A stretch of 64,000 nucleotides of DNA from Gracilimonas sp040117685 (lineage in GTDB: Bacteria; Bacteroidota; Rhodothermia; Balneolales; Balneolaceae): NCBI RefSeq assembly GCF_040117685.2, contig NZ_JBEDYP020000010.1, forward strand, positions 62,001 to 126,000, in the 5' to 3' direction. Made by a program: the position numbers and the translations under genes. The notes under the pieces are model-generated. The model was not told where the DNA came from, ran no database searches, and saw only the letters and a list, made by a program, of their open reading frames with translations. Each line of letters begins with the position of its first letter. Within the stretch, counting starts at the first letter, position 1. This document shows positions 26,688-35,231 of the stretch, piece after piece.

Positions 26688-28220
26688 TCAACTGTTATCT
26701 CTCAAAACCATACCCGTTTTTTCTTTACTTAATTCTGTCCCTGATTTAGCCACATGTCCGTTTACAATCACCCATTCAAAACCTGTTGCTGGCTTATGAG
26801 GGGATGAAAAGGTGGCATTATCCTGAACCTGTGCCGGATCAAAAATCACGATATCCGCTTTCTTGCCGACTTTCAATACACCCCGTTCTTCGATTCCCAG
26901 CGTTTGTGCAGATAATCCCGACATCTTATGCACTGCTTTTTCTATAGAAAGAGATTCCTGTTCTACCACATATTTACGGATCACTTTTGCAAAACTGCCA
27001 TAGCCTCTCGGGTGACGCATACCCGGACTCCCATCCGAACTGATCATCACTCCTTCCCCTATGGCAATTCGATCCTGTAGCTCTTCATTCATTACAAAAT
27101 GAGCAGCTGATCCTGCATTTGGCCCCATCTGAAGTAACAAGTCAACCGGGCTCATCCCTTTTTCCCGGGCAGCTTCAGCCAGAGTCTGTCCGGCATAATC
27201 TCCCGATCCGAACAGGATGGCATCAGGACCGTTTCGCTGATCCACTTTCGAAGCCAGAAACTCCCTCAGCAGCGATGGATTTTCGTTCATAATAGCTTTC
27301 CACTCTTTCTCTGTTTTGGCCCAGGTTGGGAACACAATCCCAATTCCGGTATAGCTGGCTGCGTACGGATAAGTATCTGCTGTGAATGTGATCCCTTCCT
27401 GATTATACAATTCAATCTGATTCAACACTTCCTCCGCCCGCTTTTCTCCTTTCCCATACACAACTTTGAAGTGAGAAGTATGAACTTTGGCATATTCTCC
27501 CAAAGCGGCCAGTTCCTCTATAGATTGCATGACTCTCGAATCATCTTCACTGCGCATATGACTCATTACAATCCCCTCATATTCACCCACAACTTTAGCA
27601 AGAGCAGTTAGTTCACCCGATTTGGCATAAAGTCCCGGCACGTATTCCAGACCAAGGCTCATCCCAAAGGCACCGGTTGTCAGGTCAGCTCGTAGCTTGG
27701 TTTGCATTCGCTCGATATCGCGGTCAAACACTTCTTTGTCTTCGTTCAAACCTACTGATCTTCTAAGAGTGGCATGGCCCGATAAAGTGGCTACATTTAC
27801 CGCCGGCTGAGCAGAATCCACCTCTTCAAACCAATCAGTGAGAGAACCGCTTGCTGGTGAAGAGCCGTCCTGACCGAGCAGTATGGTGGTCACTCCCATC
27901 GAAAGGAAGTTCTCAAATTCCGGTGTTCGAATCGGATTCCCATGAGCATGCATATCAATAAATCCGGGAGCTACTATTTTCACGGATGCATCTATTACTT
28001 GTATTCCAAGAAGCGTATCCGGGCTGATTTCGCCAATGGTATTAATGGAATCTCCACGAACCAATAGGTCTGCCTTATAAGCATCATCCCCGGTTCCATC
28101 CACTATAGTTCCATTAAGAATCAACAGGTCGGTTTGGGCTTGTGCGTTAAGCTCATGTACGGGTGTACTAAGGGCGATCAAACCAATAGCCAGGTTTAGG
28201 ATGGAGATCAACTTTGTCAT
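26688..28220 (-). CDS. Exported D-aminoacylase/N-acyl-D-amino-acid deacylase-type amidohydrolase
   Basis: A 510-residue metal-dependent amidohydrolase (amidohydrolase_3 type). A hydrophobic N-terminus (ISILNLAIGLIALST, then NAQAQ) looks like a signal peptide, so it probably works in the periplasm. The composite beta sandwich (ILNGTIVDGTGDDAYKADLLV) and metal site PGFIDMHAHGNP are clear, followed by VMSHMRSEDD, VHTSHFKV and the C-terminal VGKKADIVIFDP. Known relatives release D-amino acids from N-acyl forms or cleave dipeptides; the exact substrate is not decidable. It converges on add and is separated from ychF by a repeat-bearing gap. Confidence 0.85.
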   Translation of the reverse strand: MTKLISILNLAIGLIALSTPVHELNAQAQTDLLILNGTIVDGTGDDAYKADLLVRGDSINTIGEISPDTLLGIQVIDASVKIVAPGFIDMHAHGNPIRTPEFENFLSMGVTTILLGQDGSSPASGSLTDWFEEVDSAQPAVNVATLSGHATLRRSVGLNEDKEVFDRDIERMQTKLRADLTTGAFGMSLGLEYVPGLYAKSGELTALAKVVGEYEGIVMSHMRSEDDSRVMQSIEELAALGEYAKVHTSHFKVVYGKGEKRAEEVLNQIELYNQEGITFTADTYPYAASYTGIGIVFPTWAKTEKEWKAIMNENPSLLREFLASKVDQRNGPDAILFGSGDYAGQTLAEAAREKGMSPVDLLLQMGPNAGSAAHFVMNEELQDRIAIGEGVMISSDGSPGMRHPRGYGSFAKVIRKYVVEQESLSIEKAVHKMSGLSAQTLGIEERGVLKVGKKADIVIFDPAQVQDNATFSSPHKPATGFEWVIVNGHVAKSGTELSKEKTGMVLRDNS

Positions 28221-28300
28221 GAGATATATTTATTGATTAGGAAATTAAATTCATGACAAGAAAGACAAACCCAGGCAGATTTAAAAGTCGATGGTGATTA

Positions 28301-28364
28301 AGTGATATGGTGATAAAGTGATGAGTGGTACAGTATGAAACATTCACCCTATCACCATATCACT
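28301..28364. repeat. 15-bp inverted repeat built of GTGAT-type units
   Basis: AGTGATATGGTGATA at 28301-28315 is exactly inverted at 28350-28364, with further imperfect GTGAT/ATCAC copies in the 34-nt spacer and flanks. It lies 9 bp past the ychF stop. Its unit resembles the AGGTGATG array next to polA. It could form a 3' stem-loop on the ychF transcript, but there is no U-tract. Confidence 0.75.
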
Positions 28365-28372
28365 CCTCACTA

Positions 28373-29467
28373 CTAAACATTAAATCTGAACAGGAGCACA
28401 TCACCGTCATCTACCACATATTCCTTTCCTTCCTGACGCATTTTTCCTGCTTCGCGAGCTGCTTTTTCGGAACCGAGCTCTTCGTAGTCTTTGAATGCAA
28501 TAGTCTCAGCGCGGATAAATCCTTTTTCAAAATCGGTGTGGATTACTCCCGCCGCCTGTGGAGCTTTAGTGCCTTTTTTAATGGTCCAGGCACGGGCTTC
28601 TTTTGGTCCTGCGGTAAAGTAGGTTATCAAGCCCAGTTCTTTGAAAGCACCTTTGATCAATCGGTCTAAACCTGCACTTGGAACACCGAGTTCTTCCAGG
28701 AACATCTCTTTTTCATCTTCGTCCAGCTCGGCAATTTCAGCTTCGATCTTAGCACAAAACATGACGGTTTCATCATCATGCTCAGAAGCTATCTCTTTTA
28801 CAGTATCCACATACTCATTACCATCTTCCAGATCTGATTCCCCAACATTGCAGGCATACAGCACCTGTTTGTCAGACAGCAGGAACAGATCTTTATAAGC
28901 TTCACGCTCTTCTTTAGATACTTCAAAAGTCCGGGCTGAATTTCCTTCCCCAAGGTGATCGGCCAGTCTTTGAACGATCTCGAGTTGAGCCACTTTGGCT
29001 TTATCTCCGCCTTTGGCTTCTTTTTTCAATTTCTCTACCCGTTTCTCAACCGATTCAAGGTCTTTCAGAATCAATTCTTCCTCGATGATGCGAATATCCC
29101 GCTCGGGATCCACACTGCCTTCCACATGTATGATATCGTTATCATCAAAACAGCGAACCACATGTAAAATCAGGTCAACCTCACGGATATGAGATAAGAA
29201 GGCATTTCCCTTCCCCTTTCCTTCCGAAGCACCTTTTACCAAACCGGCAATATCCACGAACTCGATGGTGGCAGGGAGTACGTTTTTGGATTCAGCCAGT
29301 TCTGCCAGTGTATGCAACCTGTTGTCGGGAACGGGAACCATGCCCACGTTCGGGTCGATGGTACAAAAAGGGAAGTTAGCTGATTCTGCTCCGGCGTTAC
29401 TCAGGGCATTAAATAAGGTTGATTTACCTACGTTGGGTAGCCCAACTATTCCACATCTTAAGCTCAT
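28373..29467 (-). CDS. ychF: Redox-regulated ATPase/GTPase YchF (OLA1 family)
   Basis: A 364-residue Obg-family P-loop protein. G1 is GLPNVGKST near residue 8, followed by the family motif NFPFCTIDPNVGMVPVPD, G3 DIAGLVKGASEGKG, the NVGE segment in place of the usual G4 (hence ATP preference in this family), and the C-terminal TGS-like domain with ACNVGE and GKEYVVDDGDVLLFRFNV. YchF binds ribosomes and is linked to stress and translation control. It follows the phosphatase remnant on the same strand by 18 bp. Confidence 0.97.
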   Translation of the reverse strand: MSLRCGIVGLPNVGKSTLFNALSNAGAESANFPFCTIDPNVGMVPVPDNRLHTLAELAESKNVLPATIEFVDIAGLVKGASEGKGKGNAFLSHIREVDLILHVVRCFDDNDIIHVEGSVDPERDIRIIEEELILKDLESVEKRVEKLKKEAKGGDKAKVAQLEIVQRLADHLGEGNSARTFEVSKEEREAYKDLFLLSDKQVLYACNVGESDLEDGNEYVDTVKEIASEHDDETVMFCAKIEAEIAELDEDEKEMFLEELGVPSAGLDRLIKGAFKELGLITYFTAGPKEARAWTIKKGTKAPQAAGVIHTDFEKGFIRAETIAFKDYEELGSEKAAREAGKMRQEGKEYVVDDGDVLLFRFNV

Positions 29468-29485
29468 GTACGGATAATTTGAATT

Positions 29486-30162
29486 TTAAAAGTCTAAACT
29501 TTCTTGTTGAATAAATTTGGTTTCAGGGAGAGCCACGGCCGTTAAAACACCATAGCCTCTTTTTTTATACACACAGCCGGTATCAATGCCCAGCATGTTT
29601 GGTTCTACAATAGGTTCTTTTACCGGGGTATGACCAAATACCACCGTTTTCTCCCACACATTCTTTCGCGCATACACATGGTCGCGCTGCCAGATAAACT
29701 GTTCACGTTCGTATTTGCTTTCCAGGTTCTCCTTTATCGTCAGATCAGGAGAAATGCCTCCATGCACAAAAAAATAGTCTTCAGTCTCCCAGTACAACAC
29801 GGTGTTTTTGAAAAAATCGTAATGCTCCGCCGGCAGCTCAAAATTGCCCGGGGATGAATCGTAATTACTTAAGGTGGTATTTCCGCCGTTGCTCAACCAT
29901 AAGTTCCACTCCCCTTTTTCATAGGCATCCAGCAGCATCTGGTCGTGATTCCCGGTCAGGAAAACACACTCATGATTTTTATCAAACTTGATGAGCTGCT
30001 CTACCACTCTTCGTGAATCAGGACCACGATCCGTGTAATCTCCCAGGAATACGTAAGTCGGTTTAGTGCTGTAAGTATCATCGAGTGTGTTAAGCAGTGC
30101 TTCGTTCATTCTGCACACCCATGAATGTCGCCAATTGCTATAATTTCAGGATGTGGTGCCAT
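29486..30162 (-). pseudogene. Frameshifted PPP-type metallophosphatase (serine/threonine phosphatase-like)
   Basis: Starting at ATG 30162, 5 bp past the nusB stop, the reading is MAPHPEIIAIGDIHGCAE and then TGA (30108-30106). The rest continues in the -1 frame as RMNEALLNTLDD... to 29486, with GDYTDRGPDS, LTGNHDQM, FVHGG and VFGHTPV. The metal-binding motifs of PPP phosphatases (GDxHG, GDxxDRG, GNHD, two His) are thus all present but split between two frames at about 30112. One extra base would restore a normal protein of about 226 residues. No slippery heptamer is at the junction. The downstream frame can start at GTG 30118 or at ATG 30109, which overlaps the TGA as ATGA, but that product lacks the GDIHG metal ligands. 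A base error in the assembly is the simple alternative to a true lesion. Confidence 0.85.
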
Positions 30163-30167
30163 GTTCT

Positions 30168-30638
30168 TTAATTATTTCCCAGCGTTTTCTGAATGAGTCC
30201 TCGTCCTTTTTTATTAATGCGTCCTTTTTCATTCAAATCGCTCAAAGCGGCATCCAAAATTCCGTTTATAAATCGTCCCGACTTTGCAGTTGAATATCTC
30301 TTAGCCAGTTCGATAGCTTCATTGATGCTTACTTTGGTGGGAATTTCTTCGAAATAGATAAACTCGCAGATGGCCATTTTCAGAATCATGCGATCAATTA
30401 AAGCCAGCCTGTTGATATCCCAGTTTTTGATGTGATCGGCAATCACTTCGTCCAGCTCTTCTTCATGATCAATGGTTTCGAAAAATAATTTCTCTGCGAA
30501 ACGGCGAAGGTCTTTTTCTTTAGTGAATTCCGCTTTCTTGATGATGGTGTCAGCCACGTGCTGGGTAGAATCTTTGCCGAGCTGCAGCGCGTAAATTGCT
30601 TTGAGAACCGTTTCTCGTACTTGTCTTCGATTGATCAT
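30168..30638 (-). CDS. nusB: Transcription antitermination factor NusB
   Basis: A 156-residue all-helical protein with the family N-terminus NRRQVRETVLKAIYALQ and C-terminal SINEAIELAKRYSTAKSGRFINGILDAAL. NusB with S10 (NusE) binds boxA RNA and supports antitermination of rRNA transcription. The Arg-rich N-terminus and the SGRFINGIL motif used in RNA and NusE contact are intact. It begins its transcript in the gap after tRNA-Val and is followed by the broken phosphatase gene. Confidence 0.95.
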   Translation of the reverse strand: MINRRQVRETVLKAIYALQLGKDSTQHVADTIIKKAEFTKEKDLRRFAEKLFFETIDHEEELDEVIADHIKNWDINRLALIDRMILKMAICEFIYFEEIPTKVSINEAIELAKRYSTAKSGRFINGILDAALSDLNEKGRINKKGRGLIQKTLGNN

Positions 30639-30707
30639 GCCAAATAACTATTGTAGTGAGCGCCAAAGATACGGGTTTATGTATACAATTGTGCACCATA
30701 AAAAATC

Positions 30708-30807
30708 ACAAATCGATCTATCGGTCCATCGGTTAACCGCAGTTCCGAGTGATAGATTTGCGAAAGATCGAACGACTCCCGACTGTTCGGGACGATGGAC
30801 GATTTGT
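30708..30807. repeat. Interrupted palindrome with internal hairpin (REP-like)
   Basis: The right arm CGATGGACGATTTGT (30793-30807) is matched on the left by ACAAATCG (30708-30715) and TCCATCG (30725-30731), split by a 9-bp insertion. Inside lies a perfect small hairpin TCCCGA-CTGT-TCGGGA (30777-30792). It sits between nusB and tRNA-Val. Confidence 0.55.
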
Positions 30808-30832
30808 ATCTTTATAAAAACCCAAACTCCCG

Positions 30833-30864
30833 TTGTGTTACTCCCCGAAAGCTCCCTATATTTG
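30833..30864 (+). promoter_or_regulatory. Promoter of tRNA-Val (TTG ... TATATTTG)
   Basis: TATATTTG at 30857-30864 fits the Bacteroidota -7 consensus TAnnTTTG, with TTGTGT at 30833-30838 as the upstream element (18-bp spacer). The tRNA 5' end follows 22 bp later, suitable for a short leader. Confidence 0.65.
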
Positions 30865-30886
30865 AAGCCGTTTATTTGATGCCCTC

Positions 30887-30960
30887 GCGTCCCTAGCTCA
30901 GTTGGTTAGAGCGTTGCATTGACATTGCAGAGGTCACTGGTTCGAATCCAGTGGGACGCA
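30887..30960 (+). tRNA. tRNA-Val (anticodon GAC)
   Basis: A 74-nt cloverleaf. Acceptor GCGTCCC (30887-30893) pairs with GGGACGC (30953-30959), discriminator A at 30960, and no encoded CCA. The D arm is GCTC-AGTTGGTTA-GAGC, the anticodon stem TTGCA/TGCAG encloses loop TTGACAT with anticodon GAC (Val, GUC/GUU), and the T arm is ACTGG-TTCGAAT-CCAGT. Confidence 0.97.
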
Positions 30961-30991
30961 CATTTTACTTTCAGAAAGTTAATTCGCCCCT

Positions 30992-33109
30992 CTATTCCTC
31001 TTCTTCACTGCTCTTCTCGAACTTGAATTCAAAAATAGCGCCATCCTCACTTCGATAGTCGAAAGACGCATTTAACTGTTTGGACAACGTTTTAATAAGG
31101 GTCATACCCAGAGAAGTATGAATATTGGCTTGTGGTTGTTCAGGAAGGCCGATTCCATCGTCTTTTATTTGGAGCAATAACTTATCACAAGGCTTTGAAA
31201 GGCGTACCGAGATAGTACCACTCTTCCTTCCGGTAAAAGCATGTTTGTAGCTGTTTGTAATAATTTCGTTCAGCAGTAAACCACAGGGTATGGCCTGAAT
31301 GATGGGAAGTTTTACCGGGATGATATCCAGTTGAATATCTACTTTTACATCCGATCGTTTCATGGTTTTATGGATCACCTCAGTCAGTTCTTCAAAATAC
31401 TGATTGATATCCACTTCGGAAAAATCTTCACTTTGATACAACTTTTCATGAACCATCGCAATTGAATTAACCCGCATCTGACTGTCTTTAAGAATACGCT
31501 TAGCGTTCTTATTTTGTGCAGAATAGGATTGTAACTCCAGTAATCCTGTTATTACAGCAAGGTTATTTTTTACACGATGATGAACTTCAGCCAGCAACAT
31601 TTCTTTTTCCCGGAGTGATTTACGTACCTGCTGCTCCGCTTTTTTCCGGTCTGTAATGTCCACGTAAATTCCATAAATACCCACCACGCTTTTCTCTACC
31701 ACTACCGGAACGGCATAGATAATGACATCCACAATGGTGCCGTCTTTACGAATTCTTCTTTCTGTTACTTCGGTAACTTTGGAACTTTCGGTAAGGCGAA
31801 CAGCTTCGTCATGCCTTTTTTCAGGAACAATTAATTTATCCAGTTCCAATCCCTTCAACTCATTTTCGCGATACCCAAAAAGCTGCTCAAATCCATCATT
31901 CACCATTTCGACCTCACGATGCTCATTCAGCAGAGCAATACCAATAGGTGATGAATTAAACAGTTTACTGAATAAACCCTCACGCTGTTTGAGAGCTTCT
32001 TCCGACTCTTTTCGGTCCGATATATCCCGCTCAATCACAATAATTACTTCTTCTCCAAAATAATTACCGATGTTCACCAAAAACTCAGTAGGAAAAATCT
32101 CCCCGTTTTTCTTTTTCCCCCAGCCCTCAAATTTCCCCGGATTGCCTTCACGAGCCAGTTCCTGTATTTCTTTAATACGCTCTTCATCATACTTGCCCGG
32201 AGCCGCCAATATTCGGTTATGTTTGCCAACTACTTCTGTTCTCCTATACCCAAAGGTACTTTCGAGGCCTTCATTAGCTTCAATAATGGTTCCTTCTTTA
32301 TCAAGCAGATATATGGCATCACTGATTGAGTTGAACAAATCCTGGTAGCTCATCATGCTACGCTTGGCATCGTCAAGAGCTTCTTCGCGGGCGGTTACAT
32401 CATGCACCAGCGAATACATGGCTACCACCTCACCATCAGAATTATAAAGCAATGAGTTGTACCATTCACAGTAAATTACATCGCCGTTCTTGGTAATATT
32501 CCTGTTGATCACAGAAACATCCTTCCGGCCATTTTCATATGTCTCTTTAATGGTTTCACGCACATAATCCAGATCATCATCGTGGATGAACTTCTCAAGC
32601 AGCCTCTTCTCATTTATCGCTTCCTCTTCGGTATAGCCAAACAGTTCTTCAGCTTTCGACGACCACCGAATGATATTCAATGATGCATCCCATTCAATTT
32701 CAGCGAGAGGAAAGTTATTCAGATCCAGCTGACTGGATAGCAATTTCTTTTTATCTCTCTTCCCCTCCACTATTTCTGAGAAGTTATGAGCAATAACCAG
32801 CTTAGCGGGCCGGCCTTTATAATTGATGAGATGAGCAGAAAGCTGAAAGTACAGCTCCTTCCCGGCCCTTGTTTTGAACACCCAAATCTTATCGGCAGAC
32901 TTTTTAGCAGGTATCGGGATTTCATCCTTTATCTTTTCACCTGATTTCTGCTCCCCGAAGTCAATTACTCTTTTTTTCAGAAACTTCTTTTTTTTGTATC
33001 CCAAGATCTCAGAAGCCGCACTGTTTACATCCAGAATCTTGAGGGTAGCCTGCTCGCATACAAACATAGGCTGAGCATCGAAGAAGCTTTCTTCGGGATT
33101 AAAATTCAT
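30992..33109 (-). CDS. Cytosolic sensor histidine kinase with four PAS domains (HisKA_2 type)
   Basis: A 705-residue kinase from ATG 33109; a TTG two codons upstream is unlikely to be used. Four PAS modules are visible: about 10-115 (ILDVNSAASEILGYKKKKF), 135-245 (RWSSKAEELFGYTEEEA), 255-370 (IIEANEGLESTFGYRRTEV) and 380-490 (MVNDGFEQLFGYRENEL), each ending in a DIT/DIS-R motif. The dimerisation and phosphate acceptor box AEVHHRVKNNLAVITGLLELQ has His510/511, the HWE/HisKA_2 layout, followed by an ATPase domain (NEIITNSYKHAF, KDDGIGL, SLGMTLI). No membrane segment is seen, so it senses a cytosolic signal such as redox, light or ligands. No response regulator is next to it; it is an orphan. 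Confidence 0.93.
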   Translation of the reverse strand: MNFNPEESFFDAQPMFVCEQATLKILDVNSAASEILGYKKKKFLKKRVIDFGEQKSGEKIKDEIPIPAKKSADKIWVFKTRAGKELYFQLSAHLINYKGRPAKLVIAHNFSEIVEGKRDKKKLLSSQLDLNNFPLAEIEWDASLNIIRWSSKAEELFGYTEEEAINEKRLLEKFIHDDDLDYVRETIKETYENGRKDVSVINRNITKNGDVIYCEWYNSLLYNSDGEVVAMYSLVHDVTAREEALDDAKRSMMSYQDLFNSISDAIYLLDKEGTIIEANEGLESTFGYRRTEVVGKHNRILAAPGKYDEERIKEIQELAREGNPGKFEGWGKKKNGEIFPTEFLVNIGNYFGEEVIIVIERDISDRKESEEALKQREGLFSKLFNSSPIGIALLNEHREVEMVNDGFEQLFGYRENELKGLELDKLIVPEKRHDEAVRLTESSKVTEVTERRIRKDGTIVDVIIYAVPVVVEKSVVGIYGIYVDITDRKKAEQQVRKSLREKEMLLAEVHHRVKNNLAVITGLLELQSYSAQNKNAKRILKDSQMRVNSIAMVHEKLYQSEDFSEVDINQYFEELTEVIHKTMKRSDVKVDIQLDIIPVKLPIIQAIPCGLLLNEIITNSYKHAFTGRKSGTISVRLSKPCDKLLLQIKDDGIGLPEQPQANIHTSLGMTLIKTLSKQLNASFDYRSEDGAIFEFKFEKSSEEEE

Positions 33110-33269
33110 GTACAATTATAGATTTAAATTCATTGCCGAACGAATATCACATTTCTGAACCATCAAATCCAATCCTTTTAATCTAAATTAATCGGCAGAA
33201 TAAGCCTGTGTGTACATACTATTTTTTTTATCTTCCACTGTTAAAGAAATTCTGAGAATAAAACACTGA

Positions 33270-35213
33270 ATGGCAGACCAAAAAATTACGCTTACATTAC
33301 CCGACGGAAGTCAACGAGAATATTCATCAGGAACCACAGGATTAGAAGTAGCGAAGTCTATAGCATCCGGCTTAGCCCGTGCCGCTCTTAGTATTACCGT
33401 GGATGGTGAGATTATAGATCTGGATCGTCCCATTACAAAAGATGCTGAAATAGCTATCAACACCTGGGACAGTGAAGACGGCAAATACACCTTCTGGCAT
33501 TCCTCGGCTCATCTGCTGGCGGAAGCTATTCAGGAACTGTATCCGGATGCCAAGTTTGGAATTGGCCCGCCCATCGAAAGCGGATTCTATTACGATATTG
33601 ATTTCGGGGATAAGCAGATCTCCCAGGAAGACTTGTCCAAGATTGAAGACAAGTTCATCGAGATGGCTCGTAAAAAAAATGAGTTTGACCGAAAGGAAGT
33701 AACCAAGCAGGAAGCCCTCGATTTCTACAAAGAAAAAGGTAATGAGTATAAAGTGGACCTGATTGAAGATCTGGAAGACGGAACCATTACTTTTTATACT
33801 CAGGGGGATTTCACTGATCTCTGCCGAGGCCCGCACATCCCAAATACAGGTGATGTGAAAGCAGTAAAATTGACCAGCCTGGCCGGTGCCTACTGGAGAG
33901 GAGATAATGAAAGTAAGCAGCTGACACGTATTTACGGGATCAGCTTTCCGAAGCAAAAAATGCTGGAAGAGCATCTTACTCGTTTGGAAGAAGCCAAGAA
34001 ACGCGATCACCGCAAACTTGGTAAAGAGCTGGGAATTTATATGATCGACAATATGGTAGGCAGTGGCTTACCGATGTGGCTTCCCAATGGAACCGTACTT
34101 CGGCGAACGCTGGAAGCTTTTCTCCGTGATGAGCAGAAAAAACGCGGATATAAGGAAGTCATCACCCCGCATATAGCAAATATAGAGTTGTATAAGACTT
34201 CCGGGCACTACCCCTATTACCAGGATTCTCAGTACAACCCCATGCAGGTTGATGATGAAGAGTACATGCTGAAGCCAATGAACTGCCCCCACCACCACCG
34301 GATTTATTCCAACGATTTACGCAGTTACCGCGACCTGCCCCTGAGACTCGCTGAGTTTGGCTCCGTTTATCGCTACGAACAGTCGGGCGAGCTTAGCGGA
34401 CTTTCACGCGTGCGTGGATTTACTCAGGATGATGCCCATATTTATTGCACGCACGACCAACTGAAGCAGGAAATAAAGCACACTATTGAACTCACGCAGT
34501 TTGTATTTAACACTTTTGGGATGCCGGTTGATATTCGCCTCTCCTATCGTGATGACAACGAGAAGAAGTATGGAGGTAATACTGAATACTGGGATCGTGC
34601 ACAAAAAGAGATCCGTGAAGTAGCTGATGAAATGGAGCTCGATTATCATGTAGCTCCCGGTGAGGCCAGCTTCTATGGACCCAAGATCGATTTTATTATT
34701 CGGGATGCCATCGGACGGAAGTGGCAGCTTGGAACCGTTCAGGTTGATTATGTGATGCCGGAGCGCTTTGATCTGACTTATGTAGGATCAGACAATGAAA
34801 AACACCGTCCGGTTATTATACACCGCGCTCCTTTTGGGTCGATGGAACGTTTCACCAGTATTCTGATTGAACATTTTGCCGGAAACTTCCCGCTGTGGCT
34901 GGCTCCTGAACAAGTACGCATCCTTCCTATATCAGATGAACAGAACGCGTATGCCGAATATTGCTATGAGAAATTGAATGAACTTGGGGTTCGTGTTGAA
35001 CTGGATTCCCGAAGTGAGCAGATCGGAGGAAAAATCCGGGATGCTGAAACGAGTAAGATCCCATATATGTTAATAGTGGGTAGTAAGGAAGTTGAAGATG
35101 AGACAGTTTCGGTTCGCCGTCATAAAAAAGGGGATATTGGAACTTTCAATTTTTCTGATTTTCTTTCAGACATAAACGAAGAAATACAAACTAAAGCTTT
35201 ACCTAAAGACTAA
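33270..35213 (+). CDS. thrS: Threonyl-tRNA synthetase
   Basis: A 647-residue class II synthetase. The TGS domain (1-62, TLTLPDGSQREYSSG), the editing domain (HSSAHLLAEAIQELYP near 75-85; GDFTDLCRGPHIPNTG) and the catalytic core follow. The core shows motif 2 region RYEQSGELSGLSRVRGFTQDD, zinc ligand Cys in KPMNCPHHH and motif 3 IHRAPFGSMERF. The anticodon-binding domain closes the protein (VRVELDSRSEQIGGKIRDAE). It charges tRNA-Thr and heads the classical thrS-infC-rpmI-rplT-pheST order. Its stop lies 18 bp before the AUC start of infC. Confidence 0.98.
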   Translation: MADQKITLTLPDGSQREYSSGTTGLEVAKSIASGLARAALSITVDGEIIDLDRPITKDAEIAINTWDSEDGKYTFWHSSAHLLAEAIQELYPDAKFGIGPPIESGFYYDIDFGDKQISQEDLSKIEDKFIEMARKKNEFDRKEVTKQEALDFYKEKGNEYKVDLIEDLEDGTITFYTQGDFTDLCRGPHIPNTGDVKAVKLTSLAGAYWRGDNESKQLTRIYGISFPKQKMLEEHLTRLEEAKKRDHRKLGKELGIYMIDNMVGSGLPMWLPNGTVLRRTLEAFLRDEQKKRGYKEVITPHIANIELYKTSGHYPYYQDSQYNPMQVDDEEYMLKPMNCPHHHRIYSNDLRSYRDLPLRLAEFGSVYRYEQSGELSGLSRVRGFTQDDAHIYCTHDQLKQEIKHTIELTQFVFNTFGMPVDIRLSYRDDNEKKYGGNTEYWDRAQKEIREVADEMELDYHVAPGEASFYGPKIDFIIRDAIGRKWQLGTVQVDYVMPERFDLTYVGSDNEKHRPVIIHRAPFGSMERFTSILIEHFAGNFPLWLAPEQVRILPISDEQNAYAEYCYEKLNELGVRVELDSRSEQIGGKIRDAETSKIPYMLIVGSKEVEDETVSVRRHKKGDIGTFNFSDFLSDINEEIQTKALPKD

Positions 35214-35231
35214 CTAAACAACGAGGTTACT

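Noticed and set aside
29486..30162. Programmed -1 frameshift in the phosphatase gene
   Set aside because: No slippery heptamer or downstream pseudoknot-like stem is evident at GGG TGT GCA GAA TGA; an indel or base error is simpler.
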